From Xiphias gladius (Eukaryota; Chordata; Actinopteri; Istiophoriformes; Xiphiidae), in the NCBI RefSeq assembly GCF_016859285.1, contig NC_053413.1, forward strand, positions 19,177,501 through 19,241,500: DNA of 64,000 nt. Direction: 5' to 3'. Shown piece after piece: positions 1 to 12,993 of the stretch. The translations under genes were made by a program, and so were the position numbers. The notes under the pieces are model-generated. The model did no database searches, was not told the DNA's origin, and saw nothing but the letters and a program-made list of their open reading frames with translations. The first letter of the stretch is position 1. Each line of letters opens with the position of its first letter.

Positions 1-2292
1 CAAACTACACGATCCAGACGCTAAAGGACACCAAAACAACAGTAAGAGCCATTCAAAGTTTAAAATGTTGCACGGCTCTTCATACTGATCTCCAGATGCA
101 GAGCTGACTTGGTGACCATCAGCCTGTGTCTTTACCAGGAAAGCACATGCAAATTCAGAAGTCAGATACCAGCCAGATTTCCAGCGCAGATTCAGTCCTT
201 CAACAGTGGCTTGCAACTAAATGTTCTGTCATTTATTTCTGTTTCCAGGTGGAGGCCATGAAGATTGGTGCAAAGGAAATGAAAAAGGCTTACAAGGACG
301 TCAAGCTTGATCAGATTGACGTATGTTTGCTATACGTTTATCACTAAAGTCATACACCACTGCACTGCTTCTAATGTTTCTCGGCAATCATATATTGATG
401 GTGTAGGCCACACCAGGCATCAGTGCTAGCAAACAATCAAGTCGTTTGGTCTCTATTTGTATAAGCAGAAAGGTTTGTCACTAAGTATACAGGAGCATAA
501 TGTTAGAATCACCACCATTATATAGTTTAGATATAAAGAAATTAATTTTTTTTTTTTTGTAGACCTTTTTCTGTAATTCAGAAAAACTGTGACAGCATTT
601 TACAATGTGGAACAGCAAATTTCCAGGTTCCTTTGTCCCCCTTCAGTCAAATGAAGTCTGATTTCAACAACCAACATTAAAATAAATACAAGACTTAAGA
701 CTTTAAAAAACATAAATAACACATTCGTACAAATGTGTGTATTTGTTCCTGGTGGTGTGTAAGCTCTTCAAAAGGTGAATAAATACAAACAGGAGAGTTT
801 GCATCTTACATGACAGTGTAATGTTGGTAAGTAAAAATCAGTATTCGAGTTTTGAGATATCTGCTACTAAAAGTGACCACGTGTGTTTGGACTTGCAGGA
901 TTTACAGGACCAACTGGAGGACATGATGGAAGAGGCCAACGAGGTGCAAGAGGCCCTGAGCCGCAGCTACGGCACTCCAGAGATAGACGAGGATGATCTC
1001 GAAGCAGGTATACCTGACTGTCTCTGACACATTTATTTTGCATTTACTTTAAAAAGTACTTCACTTTGACACCTTCGTTTAGAGCAATTTAAAATGAATG
1101 ACCACGGCATTTAAAAAGGCAGCAATGACTGCAAAAGCGTCTACAGAACTGCAGTGACAGGTGTAACTGTGGTTTCAGAGCTGGACGCACTGGGTGATGA
1201 GCTGCTGCTGGATGATGACAGCTCCTACCTGGATGAGGCCTCAGCTGCCCCGTCTATCCCTGAGGGAATCCCCAGTGACAGCAAGACAAACAAGGTAACA
1301 GTCTACAGGGCACAGGGATCAATGTAACTGCCATTTTACTCCAGGCACAGATTATGGCATTGAAAACATGTTGAAGTGAAATCAGAAATGATTATTGTAG
1401 TTTTTTTTTTTAAGTTCTTTACATTATTTTTGTGTCATATTTTTCAAACCATACCATAGCTTTTTAGGTTTTCCCCACCTTTGAGACAGCCACTTGTTTC
1501 ATCTTCATCAATATCATCATATTTTTTTCATTATCTCTGTGATTGTTTTGCATTTTGTATTATTTTGTTCATATCTATTTGATGCTTTTTACTTTTTTTA
1601 GCCTTTTGTTCATGAAACACTTGGTAAAAATTGTTTTTAAAGGTGCTAGACTATATAAATAAATGCTTAGATTCACCCAATGTTGGGAAGCTCCAACATC
1701 TTAGAATTAAGACTACTAAATTCAGTGATCCTTTCATGATGTCTCTTGGTGCTTATTGGTTTTCACCTAACATTCGGCCACTCAGTTCAACTGCTTCTCA
1801 TTGCACGGATGTCATCTTAGTAGGTAGACATGGGAATACTAAAGTCAGGATTTGGTTATGTGCTAAGAGAAGTTAGTCCTCTGATTCCCAACATGAACGC
1901 ACAACAGAAAACCTCTTGAATTAATTTATTATTAACCTGCTCTTGCAGCTGCACTTCTATGTAACAGCTCAGGTATTCTGACAGTGTTGTTGTTGACTGT
2001 GATTGCTTACCAATGTCAAACTGATTTATTTATTCAAACCCTTACCAATGTAAAGTATGTGGTTGTATAGTAAATGCGTAAAACTATTGGTATGGTTTGT
2101 TTCTTTTACGTTCTGACCGAATCTCCGTGCTGTTGAACATGAACCAATCAAAAGAATAACAACACCAGAGATGTTAGTGTCTGTTTAGAGGTTCGTCTGC
2201 CTGTGTTTGTAGTTGACTACATTTTCTTCTTCCGTTTTCAGGATGGTGTTTTGGTGGATGAGTTCGGCCTCCCACAGATTCCTGCCACATAA
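1..2292 (+). CDS. chmp5: Charged multivesicular body protein 5, 3' part (5 exons)
   Basis: This is an ESCRT-III family protein that acts at late endosomes in multivesicular body sorting and works with LIP5/VTA1 to control VPS4 (family knowledge). Exons seen: 1-41 (partial; the codon at 1-2 is split), 249-320, 899-1007, 1179-1294, 2242-2292. All have AG/GT borders and phases add up to 128 complete codons plus a TAA stop at 2290-2292. The translation begins [13 protein letters not shown], runs through [20 protein letters not shown] and the acidic [17 protein letters not shown], and ends [11 protein letters not shown], which matches the C-terminal half of vertebrate CHMP5 almost residue for residue. 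The missing part is the basic N-terminal helix region (about 90 residues), which lies left of the window. No frame breaks are seen. Identity is very secure. Confidence 0.96.
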
Positions 2293-2656
2293 ACAAGGAA
2301 TGGATAAAAACAACTGCACTTCACCTGAAAACACTTTTATATGTAGAGTAACATTTATACATGTAAAAACCGTTTGACCCGAGAACACTACGATTTTGAA
2401 GCTGTCCTGGTGTTGGGTTGTGTATTGTTACTACTACTGTACTAGCATGTGGCCTTGTAACATACGAAACTTTTTAAAAAATACTCCTCCCTTTTCTCCC
2501 CTTCAGCCTCCTGTCTAACACTTGTCAGTCTCGTGCATCGCCGATGTGACCTAGTATCGATTTTTTTTTTTATTTGTTACTAGTTTTGTGTTGTTTAGTG
2601 GAGATGATTCCCACTGAGCCTGCTCAAAATGTCTGCGGGTTATTTGAAACATGCTA

Positions 2657-2662
2657 AATAAA
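2657..2662 (+). terminator. chmp5: AATAAA polyadenylation signal of chmp5
   Basis: A canonical AATAAA lies 365 bases after the chmp5 stop, in AT-rich sequence with a T-rich stretch downstream. This predicts a 3' UTR of about 0.4 kb. Confidence 0.7.
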
Positions 2663-2679
2663 TCATGCGTTATAATTTA

Positions 2680-3945
2680 AGCTTGAATTACTGATTTATT
2701 GGTTATCTCATTATTCTTCTTTCTTTGTGGGTTCTTATTTCTGTGGATTGAACTCTGCTCGCAGACCTTGACATTTACCCTGCTGGCCAAGAAAACTCAG
2801 AATTCCGTACTTTATTAGGAGGTGGACGACTATTAACATTTTGTGATTAATTATTATTTGTAAGGGGCTTAAGGGACCAGGGGCAAAACTGAGTTGTGGG
2901 CAGCTAATGAGCCGCCCACACATACACATTTTCCCTACTAAGTTTGCATAGACTGCCAGAAACCAAGCTGTGTTCCTATGCTGTAATACTACCCTACACA
3001 AGGTTTACTGTATATTAATTACTATTTGTTGTACGGTAAGCATAACATCAACTAATAGTATCATTAAAGCAGTAGTTAGACATTTTAGGAAACAAGTCTT
3101 AATCACTTTCTTCCTGAGAGTTCGATGAGAAGATTGATGCCACTCCCACAACTGTCCATTTAATATAAGCCTACAGCCAGAAACAGCCTGGCTCTGCCTA
3201 AAAGTAAAAAAAAAAAATCTGCTTTCTAGCACCTCTAAAGCTCACAGATTAACAGTGAAAAAAAATAATAAAGAAAAACAGGTCGTAGTTTTATGATTGG
3301 TCATGCGCTGGACGACTTCTTGGCTGGCAGCGGTAATTTCCTCATGTCTTGTCTTTACCGTGATGCTTTCAGGCAAAGGCAACCTGCAGAGACCTGACGA
3401 CCAGTGGATGGATTGCCGTGAAATTCGCCAGAGCTATTCAAGGTCCCTCAAGGATGAATTCTGGCGACTTTGGCGGTCCTGACTTGTTGAATCATGTATT
3501 TGTACAAGCGTGACAATGGATGTCATAAAGGGGGAAGGGGGGGCCGCCGAAGCTGCATTCGAGACCGCATAAAGTGACCTGTCCCCTCGGCTGTGAAACT
3601 CAGTATCCTCTTTATCTTACGGGATTTTCTTAACTGATGGTATTTGTTGTAATTCTTATAATACCGTTCATCTTGTTTTAGATTCATATTTCTGATTTAT
3701 TACTTGTATTCTTTTTTTTTTTAATGCAATGCACTTTGTTACTCTGCTTTAAAGTTGCTCTATAAATAAAGTTACTATTATGCACCGGACGTAGATCTCA
3801 CAAGAAATCTGGCCGCATTGGAGATATGAACCTTGCTTCACCGCTTACAAGGAGTTTGTTTGTAACGTGAAGTCGGCGTCATTTGTTCAACAGTGTATGA
3901 AGACAACGACCGAGTGGACCCAAGCGTGCTTTCATTTCAAAAGTC
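2680..3945. other. Intergenic, chmp5 to tRNA-Arg
   Basis: No gene is seen here. The stretch is AT-rich. It holds a diverged interspersed repeat at about 3350-3490 (listed separately), a poly-T run near 3711-3722, and an AATAAA-like site near 3766. Short open frames on both strands have no recognisable coding character. Confidence 0.6.
3350..3490 (+). repeat. Diverged teleost interspersed repeat fragment
   Basis: The stretch around GTGGATGGATTGCCGTGAAA, followed by a CTCAAGGATGAATTCTGG-like block, resembles a repeat I recognise as widespread in teleost genomes. I cannot assign its class from sequence alone. It is diverged, so it is probably old. Confidence 0.4.
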
Positions 3946-4037
3946 CGACTCTGGTGGGACTCGAACCCACAACCTTTGAATCACATCTCAAGTGCTTGAC
4001 TAGAAGTCCAATGCGCTATCCATTGCGCCACAGAGCC
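3946..4037 (-). tRNA. tRNA-Arg(TCT) with a 19-nt intron
   Basis: Read on the minus strand, 92 bases fold as a full tRNA. The acceptor arms GGCTCTG (from 4037) and CAGAGTC pair over 7 bp with one G-T wobble, and the discriminator base is G at 3946. A-box-like TGGCGCAATGG and B-box GGTTCGAGTCC are intact. The anticodon loop reads CTTCTA before the intron, giving anticodon TCT. A 19-base intron sits at the standard place after base 37 (plus-strand 3982-4000), so the mature tRNA is 73 nt. A TTTT terminator for RNA polymerase III follows at 3939-3942 on the minus strand. Vertebrate tRNA-Arg(TCT) genes are among the few that usually carry introns, which fits. Confidence 0.95.
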
Positions 4038-4470
4038 AGTTATACCTGCGTACCGCGCACAATCGGAGACTTTGTATTATTCTAAATAACTGAGAAAAAA
4101 ACGGTAAAAATAATTTTGGACACTTTTGGCGACAACTATCTGAACGTGACTCACAAAGTTAAGTGTTACAAAACAAGAACACTGTGTAATTAACAAAAAA
4201 AAATTTTTTTGTTTGAAATGTATGTACTCCTTTTATTTAAAAAAATACTACCTGGTTATATTGCTGATATGTTCAGTTCTGTGTGTACATATTTTGATTG
4301 TTAACTGTTCTGTTAATTAAAAAAAAAAATCAAATAATTTAAAAAAAAAAAAAAAAAAAAGAAGAACCAGGAGAACTGTTTCCTGTGCTTCCCGGCGGAA
4401 GTAGTTGGTGACCAGCAACAGTTAGCTTTGTGATCCATGTTGATGTGATTAAAGGACTCTAAAAAGGAAA
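4038..4470. other. tRNA upstream flank and bag1 promoter region
   Basis: This is the 5' flank of the minus-strand tRNA and also the upstream region and 5' UTR of bag1. It contains A/T homopolymers (about 4195-4207 and 4319-4361). I see no clear TATA box. The GC-richer piece at about 4385-4445 just before the bag1 ATG is the likeliest 5' UTR or start region. Confidence 0.45.
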
Positions 4471-6393
4471 ATGTCAGAGCAAACGATAACAGTGACAGTT
4501 GCATACGGTAACAGAATTTTTAAATATGTTAGACGCCAATTAACAGCTAATATATAGAAATAAAAACGTAGGTTTACTAACAACCATCGCTCGAGTAGCT
4601 TGGAAATAGTTAGCTAATGTAGCTCTTACCGAACATTTGGCTCCGTTGAAAATACTTAATCCCTAACTACACTTTAAATCTCGAATGAAATACAACCCTC
4701 CAATGAATATATTACACTCATTGAATCTGTAAATAATTTCCTTTAATCTGACATCTGAACATTTGTTTTTTGCAGCTCACGTTATATATTTATTAAGAGA
4801 ATGTGTAGATAAATTGTATCTGGCTTTATTCTGGAGACTTAAACTTGCTTTATTTATGTGTAATTCAATATGGGATTTCTTTATTTACTTTTGTTATGAT
4901 GATATCTTATTGGTGAAGTACTTTATACATGTGAAATCATCTCCTTTATTAGAAATATTTTTAAATAAATTTGTTTCACACACCAAAGGTTTAGGGGAAA
5001 AAAATGAACAATCCCCAAATTTCAAAATCTATTCTTGTGCTAACTAAACACAAGTTATGATAATCTCATAAATTTGTTTTTATGTGCACATTACTGTAAA
5101 GCAATTTCCTGTAGTACCCAGAGTATGGCCAAATACTTTGCCATTGTTACTACCTTACTTAACCTCTGTTTAAACAAAATAAAGCATAATTTAGAGGCTA
5201 CTGCGGTTAATTGGTATATCTGAATGGTCATACTTAAATCCAAGTCAGACACATTGTTTCAGAAAAATAGTTTTTGCCACATAGGGAAGTGCTTATGCCA
5301 ACACTTTTAGATTCAGCTCTAGTTTTGTTTCCCACTTCAGGCTCTGCTAAGCACAGCATCACATTAAGGGGCCAGGATGATGGTAAGGGTCCGACTGTCA
5401 AAGACCTGTCAGATGCTCTCACTCAAGCCACTGGCGTTCCAGCAGCCTCACAGAAACTCATCTTCAAAGGTAGACTGTGGGTCTCTTTTCGTACACAGCC
5501 AAGTGAGCTTGAATATCATACTATGTATCTGGCTCTAACATTGCCTTGATCATTCTGGCAGGAAAATCACTGAAGGACATGGAGGAGAGTCTGTCCAGCT
5601 ATGGAATAAAAGAAGGCTGCAAACTCATGATGATTGGAAAGCGGGTAAGGCATTTACATGTGTGACGTTTCTGATGTGTGACTGTGAATATCATCAAATA
5701 CTGATAACAATCTTCAAACAGAACAGTCCCGAGGAAGAAGCCGAACTGAAGAAGCTGAAAGACATTGAGAAATCTGTGGAACAGATGGCTAAAAAGCTGG
5801 AAAAAGTAGACGGGGAGTTGACTGGACTCAAGAATGTAAGCATTCATCTGCAGTTTTTAAGTTGCATATTTTTCCTGCACCCATTTGTTCTGTTCTTAAA
5901 CGTGTCTGTGTTTTGCTTGTCACCCATCTGTTCCAATTTTTTCAGGGCTTCCTGGCCAAAGACCTCCAGGCAGAGGCACTGGGTAAACTAGACCACAGAG
6001 TGAAAATAGCAGCTGAGCAGTTCATGAAGATTCTGGAGCAGATAGATGCCTTGGTAATCTATCGTGGTTTAGGTGTTTATTTTTGAGTGCATGTTTTATT
6101 CATGTATCACATGTAACAAACCCCAAACTGTTCCTCTCCTGACAGAGTGTCCCCGAAAATTTCAACGATTGCAGGATGAGGAAAAAGGGCCTTGTAAAGA
6201 CAGTGCAGGTAAACCCCTTTTTCAGTGTTATCAAAATGTTATGATTGAAGATCACTGAGAATACTGAATAATTTTATTAAGAGTGCTCCATTTCTGTCAA
6301 TAGGATTTCCTGGCTCAGTGCGACAAGATTGAGGCTTGTATATCAGATCACCTATCAAAGATCCAGTCAAAAAACCTCGCCCTGGCAGAGTAG
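4471..6393 (+). CDS. bag1: BAG family co-chaperone 1
   Basis: This protein is a nucleotide exchange factor for HSC70/HSP70. It links the chaperone to the proteasome through a ubiquitin-like domain and also binds BCL2 (family knowledge). Exons: 4471-4507, 5341-5469, 5562-5644, 5722-5835, 5946-6053, 6146-6208, 6304-6393. The total is 624 nt, or 207 aa plus TAG. The ubiquitin-like domain spans about residues 4-82 (SITLRGQDD ... [15 protein letters not shown] ... LMMIGKR). A charged linker [20 protein letters not shown] is followed by the BAG domain, about residues 105-195 ([49 protein letters not shown]). It ends KNLALAE, as in vertebrate BAG1. The start is the first ATG of a short 12-codon exon. 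The N-terminal extension of mammalian BAG1L is not seen here. All introns are GT-AG. Confidence 0.95.
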
Positions 6394-6810
6394 AGCTAAA
6401 AAGTCTCCGATATCATGTTGCTCTGTGAGCAGCTGCAAAGTGTACAGAAAGCTTCAGGTGTGGAGCAGATCCTTGTCTATTTATTGTTGATGTGATGTGT
6501 ATGAGAAATCCCTCACCACGAGAGAATCCTGTGAACAGAAGGAGGCTGGTTAACGACACTGATGCTAGATACACTGCGGATACATTATCTGGGTTAAAGA
6601 CAGATGTGGGGTGCTTTCTGAGATACTGTAACCACAGGCACTCTTTGAAAGGATCTGAGGTGCTTTGAATTGTGGCAAATCATGTAGACCCTTTTAAAGC
6701 GTCCAAAACTAGTGATCAATAGAACTACCACTGCCAAATATCTGTTATATTTTCCATGATGATGTCAGACAAATTCACCAGTTCGTCAACCATTATCCCA
6801 CAAAATATAC

Positions 6811-6816
6811 AATAAA
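6811..6816 (+). terminator. bag1: AATAAA polyadenylation signal, likely bag1
   Basis: This is the first AATAAA after the bag1 stop, 418 bases downstream, followed by a T-rich stretch at about 6829-6845. It lies just before the transposon at 6898. Confidence 0.55.
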
Positions 6817-6897
6817 ACAGACAAAATGTTTTTTGGTTTTTTTTCCTCATTGTGTTGTACCAACTGCTGAGCGTTCCGTATAGCAACTTGTACACAC

Positions 6898-7363
6898 ATG
6901 GGCAAAGGTAAGTGGACACCCAGGCATTACATCTATGAGACTGTTTACAATCCAAAATTATAAGCTTTAATTTGCTATGCTAACAGCCTCCACTGTTCTT
7001 AGGAGGGCTTTCTGTAGGATTTTGGAACTCGGCTACAGGGATTTGCTCCCATTCAGCCACAAAAGTGTGGGTCAGGCACTGTTGTGTGGGGTGATAAAGT
7101 GGGACTCAGAGTCGGTGTTCCAGTTAATACCAAAGATGTTGGGTGGGGTTGAGGTGAGGGCTCAGTGTAGGCCGGTCAAGTTCTTCAACATCTACTTTGT
7201 TTTTATGTTAAGGAAAGTGATTAAAAAAAAAAAAATCGTGGATCCGTCTCTGTAGCCAGATTCACACCAAAATTTAATGGGTTCTTCAAGAAGATAAGTT
7301 TAGGTAAACCGCAGCCCAAGACCAAAACAGTACAACGCTGTCCACATACTTTTGACTATATAG
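6898..7363. mobile_element. Non-autonomous DNA transposon (MITE-like), about 470 bp
   Basis: The ends are imperfect inverted repeats: 6898-6917 reads ATGGGCAAAGGTAAGTGGAC, and the reverse complement of the right end (7340-7363) contains ATAGTCAAAAGTATGTGGAC. The internal sequence (AACAGCCTCCACTGTTCTTA, then a GGGGTTGAGGTGAGGGCTC block) matches a short element I recognise as scattered through many teleost genomes. It has no transposase frame. I could not fix the target-site duplication, so the superfamily is left open. It sits between the convergent 3' ends of bag1 and myl12. Confidence 0.7.
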
Positions 7364-7667
7364 CCTATGTATTTATTATTCCATCTACATTAAGAGTTGG
7401 CACCAAATTAGCACCTTTTGTTTAATCCAGTGCATGATCCCTATGTATCTTTTGAAATGTGTGTGAACTGTGGAATTGTAATCGCTTTAAACCATCACTA
7501 AGAATGACACATCCTGTCTATTTTCTTCTGTTTTAAAAATAAAATTTTTTTGAAATATGAACAGAGCATTGATCATTTACCTCAGATGACAATTTAACCT
7601 CAGAACCTTAATTCCTTACAAAGTACAAAGAATTCAGTAAAACCAGAACAGTCAGACCTTTTTTCAG

Positions 7668-7673
7668 TTTATT
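7668..7673 (-). terminator. myl12: AATAAA polyadenylation signal of myl12
   Basis: TTTATT on the plus strand reads AATAAA on the minus strand, 237 bases after the myl12 stop. Confidence 0.6.
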
Positions 7674-7909
7674 TCCAGCTTTATCCATTGGGTCTTTACA
7701 TGCATCTTTGCTAGCTTATACAGACCCTTAGTGGTGTTATCACAGATGTGCAAATGAGCTTTAAGAGTGGGGTTGAGGGGTTGGAGGGGGGTCCAGAGGT
7801 ATGGTCCAACCAAAAAAAGGCTATACCACTGTGAAGCTTTGTCACAAGCCAAATGGAAACCTATACACAGGATGTACTGAATAAACCTCATCCAGTGACA
7901 CCTCGGTCA

Positions 7910-9294
<1,385 letters not shown>

Positions 9295-9887
9295 TTACTG
9301 GACAAAAGTAGCTCGATTAGATTTATAATGTACATTTTGTGTGAATGCAGATGAAACTGATGAAACACTTGAATGCATGTCACTCTGTGTTTATATAAAG
9401 ACTTGGTTATTGCTTAAAATAACAAAATAACATCTGTGTTTTAAAAAAAAAAAAAGTCTAAATTTAATATCAGTTCTGGGTAAATATATCCACTTATGTA
9501 ACCACTTATTGATTCAATAAAACTTTACACTTCATTGATGACTCTATATTGAATCCCTTTCAAATTATCTTAAGTTAAACAAAACAAGAAATTACGCAGC
9601 TTCATGTCTCAGTTTCCATTCTTTTACCGTGTGTCTTGTGTTTTTGTAGCCTATATTTGCTGATTATGAAATTACCCACCTGTGTTTGGTTGTCTACCTG
9701 TGTTTATTCTGTTATTATTATTAAATTGTACATACTTTTTGCAAATAAAGCATTAAAAAATAGAAATTGTTTGATGTTTTTTGAAAATGGTGACTTTCTC
9801 CATCCAGTAAGCACTAAACCAGGTCTGGCTTCAGAACCCATCATTTATACTTGTCAAATCTGGACTTGAATAACAAGTGACTGTTAT

Positions 9888-10089
9888 AACACAGTTTCAG
9901 ATTTGTGAAACCTTTATTCAATTTGTGAAAACACAAATAGGGGAGATTTTCTCTGCCTGCCCCCCAATATAGACCACATCAGACCAGGTCTAGATCAAAA
10001 ACCACTGCATTTGGACATGTAAAATCTAGACCAAGTTAACCAAGAGAAGCTAAAGACTTTTTAAAACACAGTTTCAGATTTGTAAAACC
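9888..10089 (+). repeat. Direct repeat pair, 25 bp arms, about 177 bp apart
   Basis: Two copies beginning AACACAGTTTCAGATTTGT lie at 9888-9912 and 10065-10089 and differ at one base (GTGAAACC versus GTAAAACC). The intervening sequence has no gene. Their origin is unknown. Confidence 0.6.
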
Positions 10090-11128
10090 TGCAAATCATA
10101 AGCAAACTTCAGCCTCGGGAGGAGATTGTGTTTTTATAGCAATTATGCTAGCGTGACCCTACCACAATAAAAAACATATAGGCAAACAACAAATTATTAT
10201 TGAGTTGTTGATTTGCAAAAGCCTTTATCTATACGTTGTGCTGTAACAAATATCTGCTCGACAGCGTAAATGACGGCAAAAAAAACATTTTATTTCTTAG
10301 CTAGCTATGGTCCAATGTTGACCTTAAATAACTCAATGAACAGGCTAACTTTACAGATCTGACCGAGATCAATTCACAGGACATATGAACGAGCACTGGA
10401 TAAATGAAAGCCAAATCACCCACCTCAAAAAATACAGGAGTTATTGCCAAAAAGCTGTGCACACAGGCACTTGAGCATCCACAGACTGATGAAGGGAAAC
10501 CATCAATGTTTCATTTCCTGGTCCCCAAATTGACCAATCAGAGCCGAGCTGGAAGGTACCATCAGCCTGGAATATTCCATGTTGTCAATAGGTGTACTTC
10601 ATGGTGTTTATTGTTTTTTGTTTTGTTTTTTTTTTACGTTGGATTAGATGAATGAGTTTAATTGGCGTGTGTGAGGGTACTGGTGAAGATGCTACATAAA
10701 TACAGCTCTTATCTTTAACATTTCTTTGCCGAAACAACAAAGGCTGTGGTTAACATGTTTCATCACCAGGTGGCAGCAATTGCTTGACAAACTTGTGTTA
10801 ATTGCCCAAATCAGGACTCCGCGGAGTATTTTTTGTTGTGTTTTGGTGCGTGAATATTCAATTGTCATACAAATGACCCACTTGTACTTGATTTTGTAGA
10901 ACAGGATGAATGTAGATTGATCTAAAAAAAAAAAAATTAAGTTGAGAAACAGAACTTTTTAGGGAAATCGAGAAGAGTGGTATGGGGGTAACATTTTGGT
11001 TGGTTTAGCCCGGCCATAAGAGTTTATACACATATATGTGTTTATATATATTTTTTTTTTTTAACTTTAATTTTGTTTGGGTTTTTTTCCCCTGTCCAGA
11101 CAGGGCACTAGTGGCTCCAATGGCTTTT

Positions 11129-11150
11129 GGCCGTCGTCTAAACGATGGCC
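11129..11150. other. Short perfect-pairing hairpin
   Basis: Arms GGCCGTCGT and ACGATGGCC pair over 9 bp (one G-U if transcribed) around the loop CTAA. It sits about 200 bases upstream of the presumed myom1 promoter. Function is unknown. Confidence 0.5.
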
Positions 11151-11335
11151 CTTTGAAGACCTTTTGAAACGAGTCATTTCATCCCGCGCAAACAGCCCCT
11201 GAGCTGCCATCTAATTCTGCTACTTTACAACACCTACGATGTCAGACCGGAAATGCCCACTGTTCCCGCTGAGGTACTGAGCGCAGCGGAGGGGCCGGGC
11301 CTTGGAGACGCTCCTCAGCTCGCCCTCTGGCCCTT

Positions 11336-11382
11336 CACATGCCCTCATGGTCTAAATTTAAAACTACCCCAGCCTTAAAAGG
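11336..11382 (+). promoter_or_regulatory. myom1: E-box / MEF2 / CArG cluster, probable muscle promoter
   Basis: Within 47 bases lie the E-box CACATG (11336-11341), CTAAATTTAA (11352-11361), which fits the MEF2 consensus YTAWWWWTAR exactly, and CCTTAAAAGG (11373-11382), which fits the SRF CArG box CC(A/T)6GG exactly and could also serve as a TATA-like element. This arrangement is typical of striated-muscle gene promoters (established knowledge). It lies about 1.6 kb upstream of the first myom1 coding exon. It could also influence the divergent myl12 gene. Assignment to myom1 is inference. Confidence 0.6.
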
Positions 11383-11404
11383 TCCTGACGGTGTCTTGTG
11401 CATT

Positions 11405-11570
11405 CTGCCGAGTGGCAGCATTATTTTTGTTCTGTGGACTGCTGTCCTGTCCACTGCCCCTCACCCTGCTGCTTTGCCTGGATCCGGACTTGCTTTGGCT
11501 ACTTTTGGAATAGCACACCCCTTCTCTTATTTTTTAATTGTTGTGGACTGGTGGATTCTTATTTGTGGTG
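11405..11570 (+). other. myom1: Possible noncoding first exon of myom1
   Basis: About 25-30 bases after the CArG/TATA-like box, transcription could start near 11405. A good donor, TTGTG|GTGAGT, ends a possible exon at 11570. A matching acceptor, GGCGCAG, lies at 12981, just before the myom1 ATG. Both ends are predictions from splice motifs only. Confidence 0.4.
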
Positions 11571-11575
11571 AGTGA

Positions 11576-12980
11576 TACATATTATTAATAAGTTTGTCTC
11601 TAATACTGAGAAATTGTTATTGTAGTTTATTTCATTTGCTCATATTTTAAAATTCCAAATCAGTAAGGCCTTAGGCCTACTTTCAATCTCTTTATTGATT
11701 TCTTTTATTTGTTTAATTTTACTTATTTATTTATTTTTTAATATCTTTAATTCATGCATTTTTACTGTCCTTCATACTAACAGGCTTTTGCTCATTAAGC
11801 TACTGTGTTCTTGTAGATTAGACTCCATGTGTCCTTGCAGTGAAATTTCATCCTCAATGAAGAAGAGCTTATCTCTTCTATTAACATTTGCTTTTACATC
11901 TCAGCAGTCAATGCTCATGGCTTACATTCCGGTTTACAGTCTGTAGCTTCTGGACAATTAAAGAGGTGTACACTGCCTGCTCTATTTATTGCCCAAAGAC
12001 ATAAGGAAAACAGAGATCAGGAAATACAGGTTTAACTCTGTTGTCATTAACTGCCGATCTTATAATTACCTTACCACGTTACACGGTGATGAGGCTGTTT
12101 TGTGTTTTCAAGCTGTCTAACTTTAGCAGTACCTCCTAGACTCAAACTAGTTGATTAGTTGATTAATTGAAGCAACAGTTTTGGAAATCTATTAACTGTC
12201 TGGCATTTTTGATTAGAAAAAAAAAAAAAAAAAGACAAACATTCACTAATTCCAGCTTCTTAAAAGTGAAAATCTGCCTGTTTTCTATGACACTGAACTG
12301 AAAACCTCTGGGATTTGAACTGTTGTTTGGACAAAACAAGCAGGATGAATATGTCAACAGTTGCTTTAGGATATTGTGACGGGCAATTTTCACTATTTCC
12401 TGACATTTTATATTTCAAATGAATAATCAAGAAAATAATCAACAATTTAGATAATAATGAGCATAATGTGTTACAGTCTTTGTACCTATTGAGTGTAATA
12501 TCACTATAATCAGCCAAAGCTGGCAAACTAATCAAAACATTCCCACACATAACGTTTGACCCTTTTTACAGCGGATCCTCTCTTCAGCTATCAGATCTAA
12601 CCACATTTTGTTCCCCAGTTCATCACAAAACCTTTTATATTTCCATGTGTGGAGGTGATTTTATCATTTAAATCCTGACATTATTTTTAAAGACACATTA
12701 GAGTTGATTTATTACCCGCTGCTTCTTCATTTAACACAGTAGAATTAGATTTTAACCAGAGCTAACGCTTCACATGCTCACACAAAATAAAAATCATAAC
12801 GCCATCTTTACTTTGTAAAAAACATATTTTTAACTATTGCTGGTTGCCTTTCCTAAAACCTAACCACCACTTCCTGCCCTAAGCTAACCCCCGATTCAGA
12901 AATCAGTCTATAATAATAACAATGAGATTGATTTACAGAGCTGGTAAATTAAAGGAGAATCTGACATTACAAGTTGGCGC
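11576..12980 (+). other. Presumed first intron of myom1
   Basis: This is AT-rich sequence with an A-run at about 12218-12233 and a family A repeat copy at about 12140-12460. No coding signal is seen. Confidence 0.45.
12140..12460. repeat. Family A repeat copy
   Basis: It starts around GTTGATTAGTTGATTAATTG and ends around CAAGAAAATAATCAACAATT, with the same texture as the 36.1 kb copy. It is diverged and interrupted by a poly-A run. Confidence 0.45.
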
Positions 12981-12993
12981 AGTGGCCCTCAGG

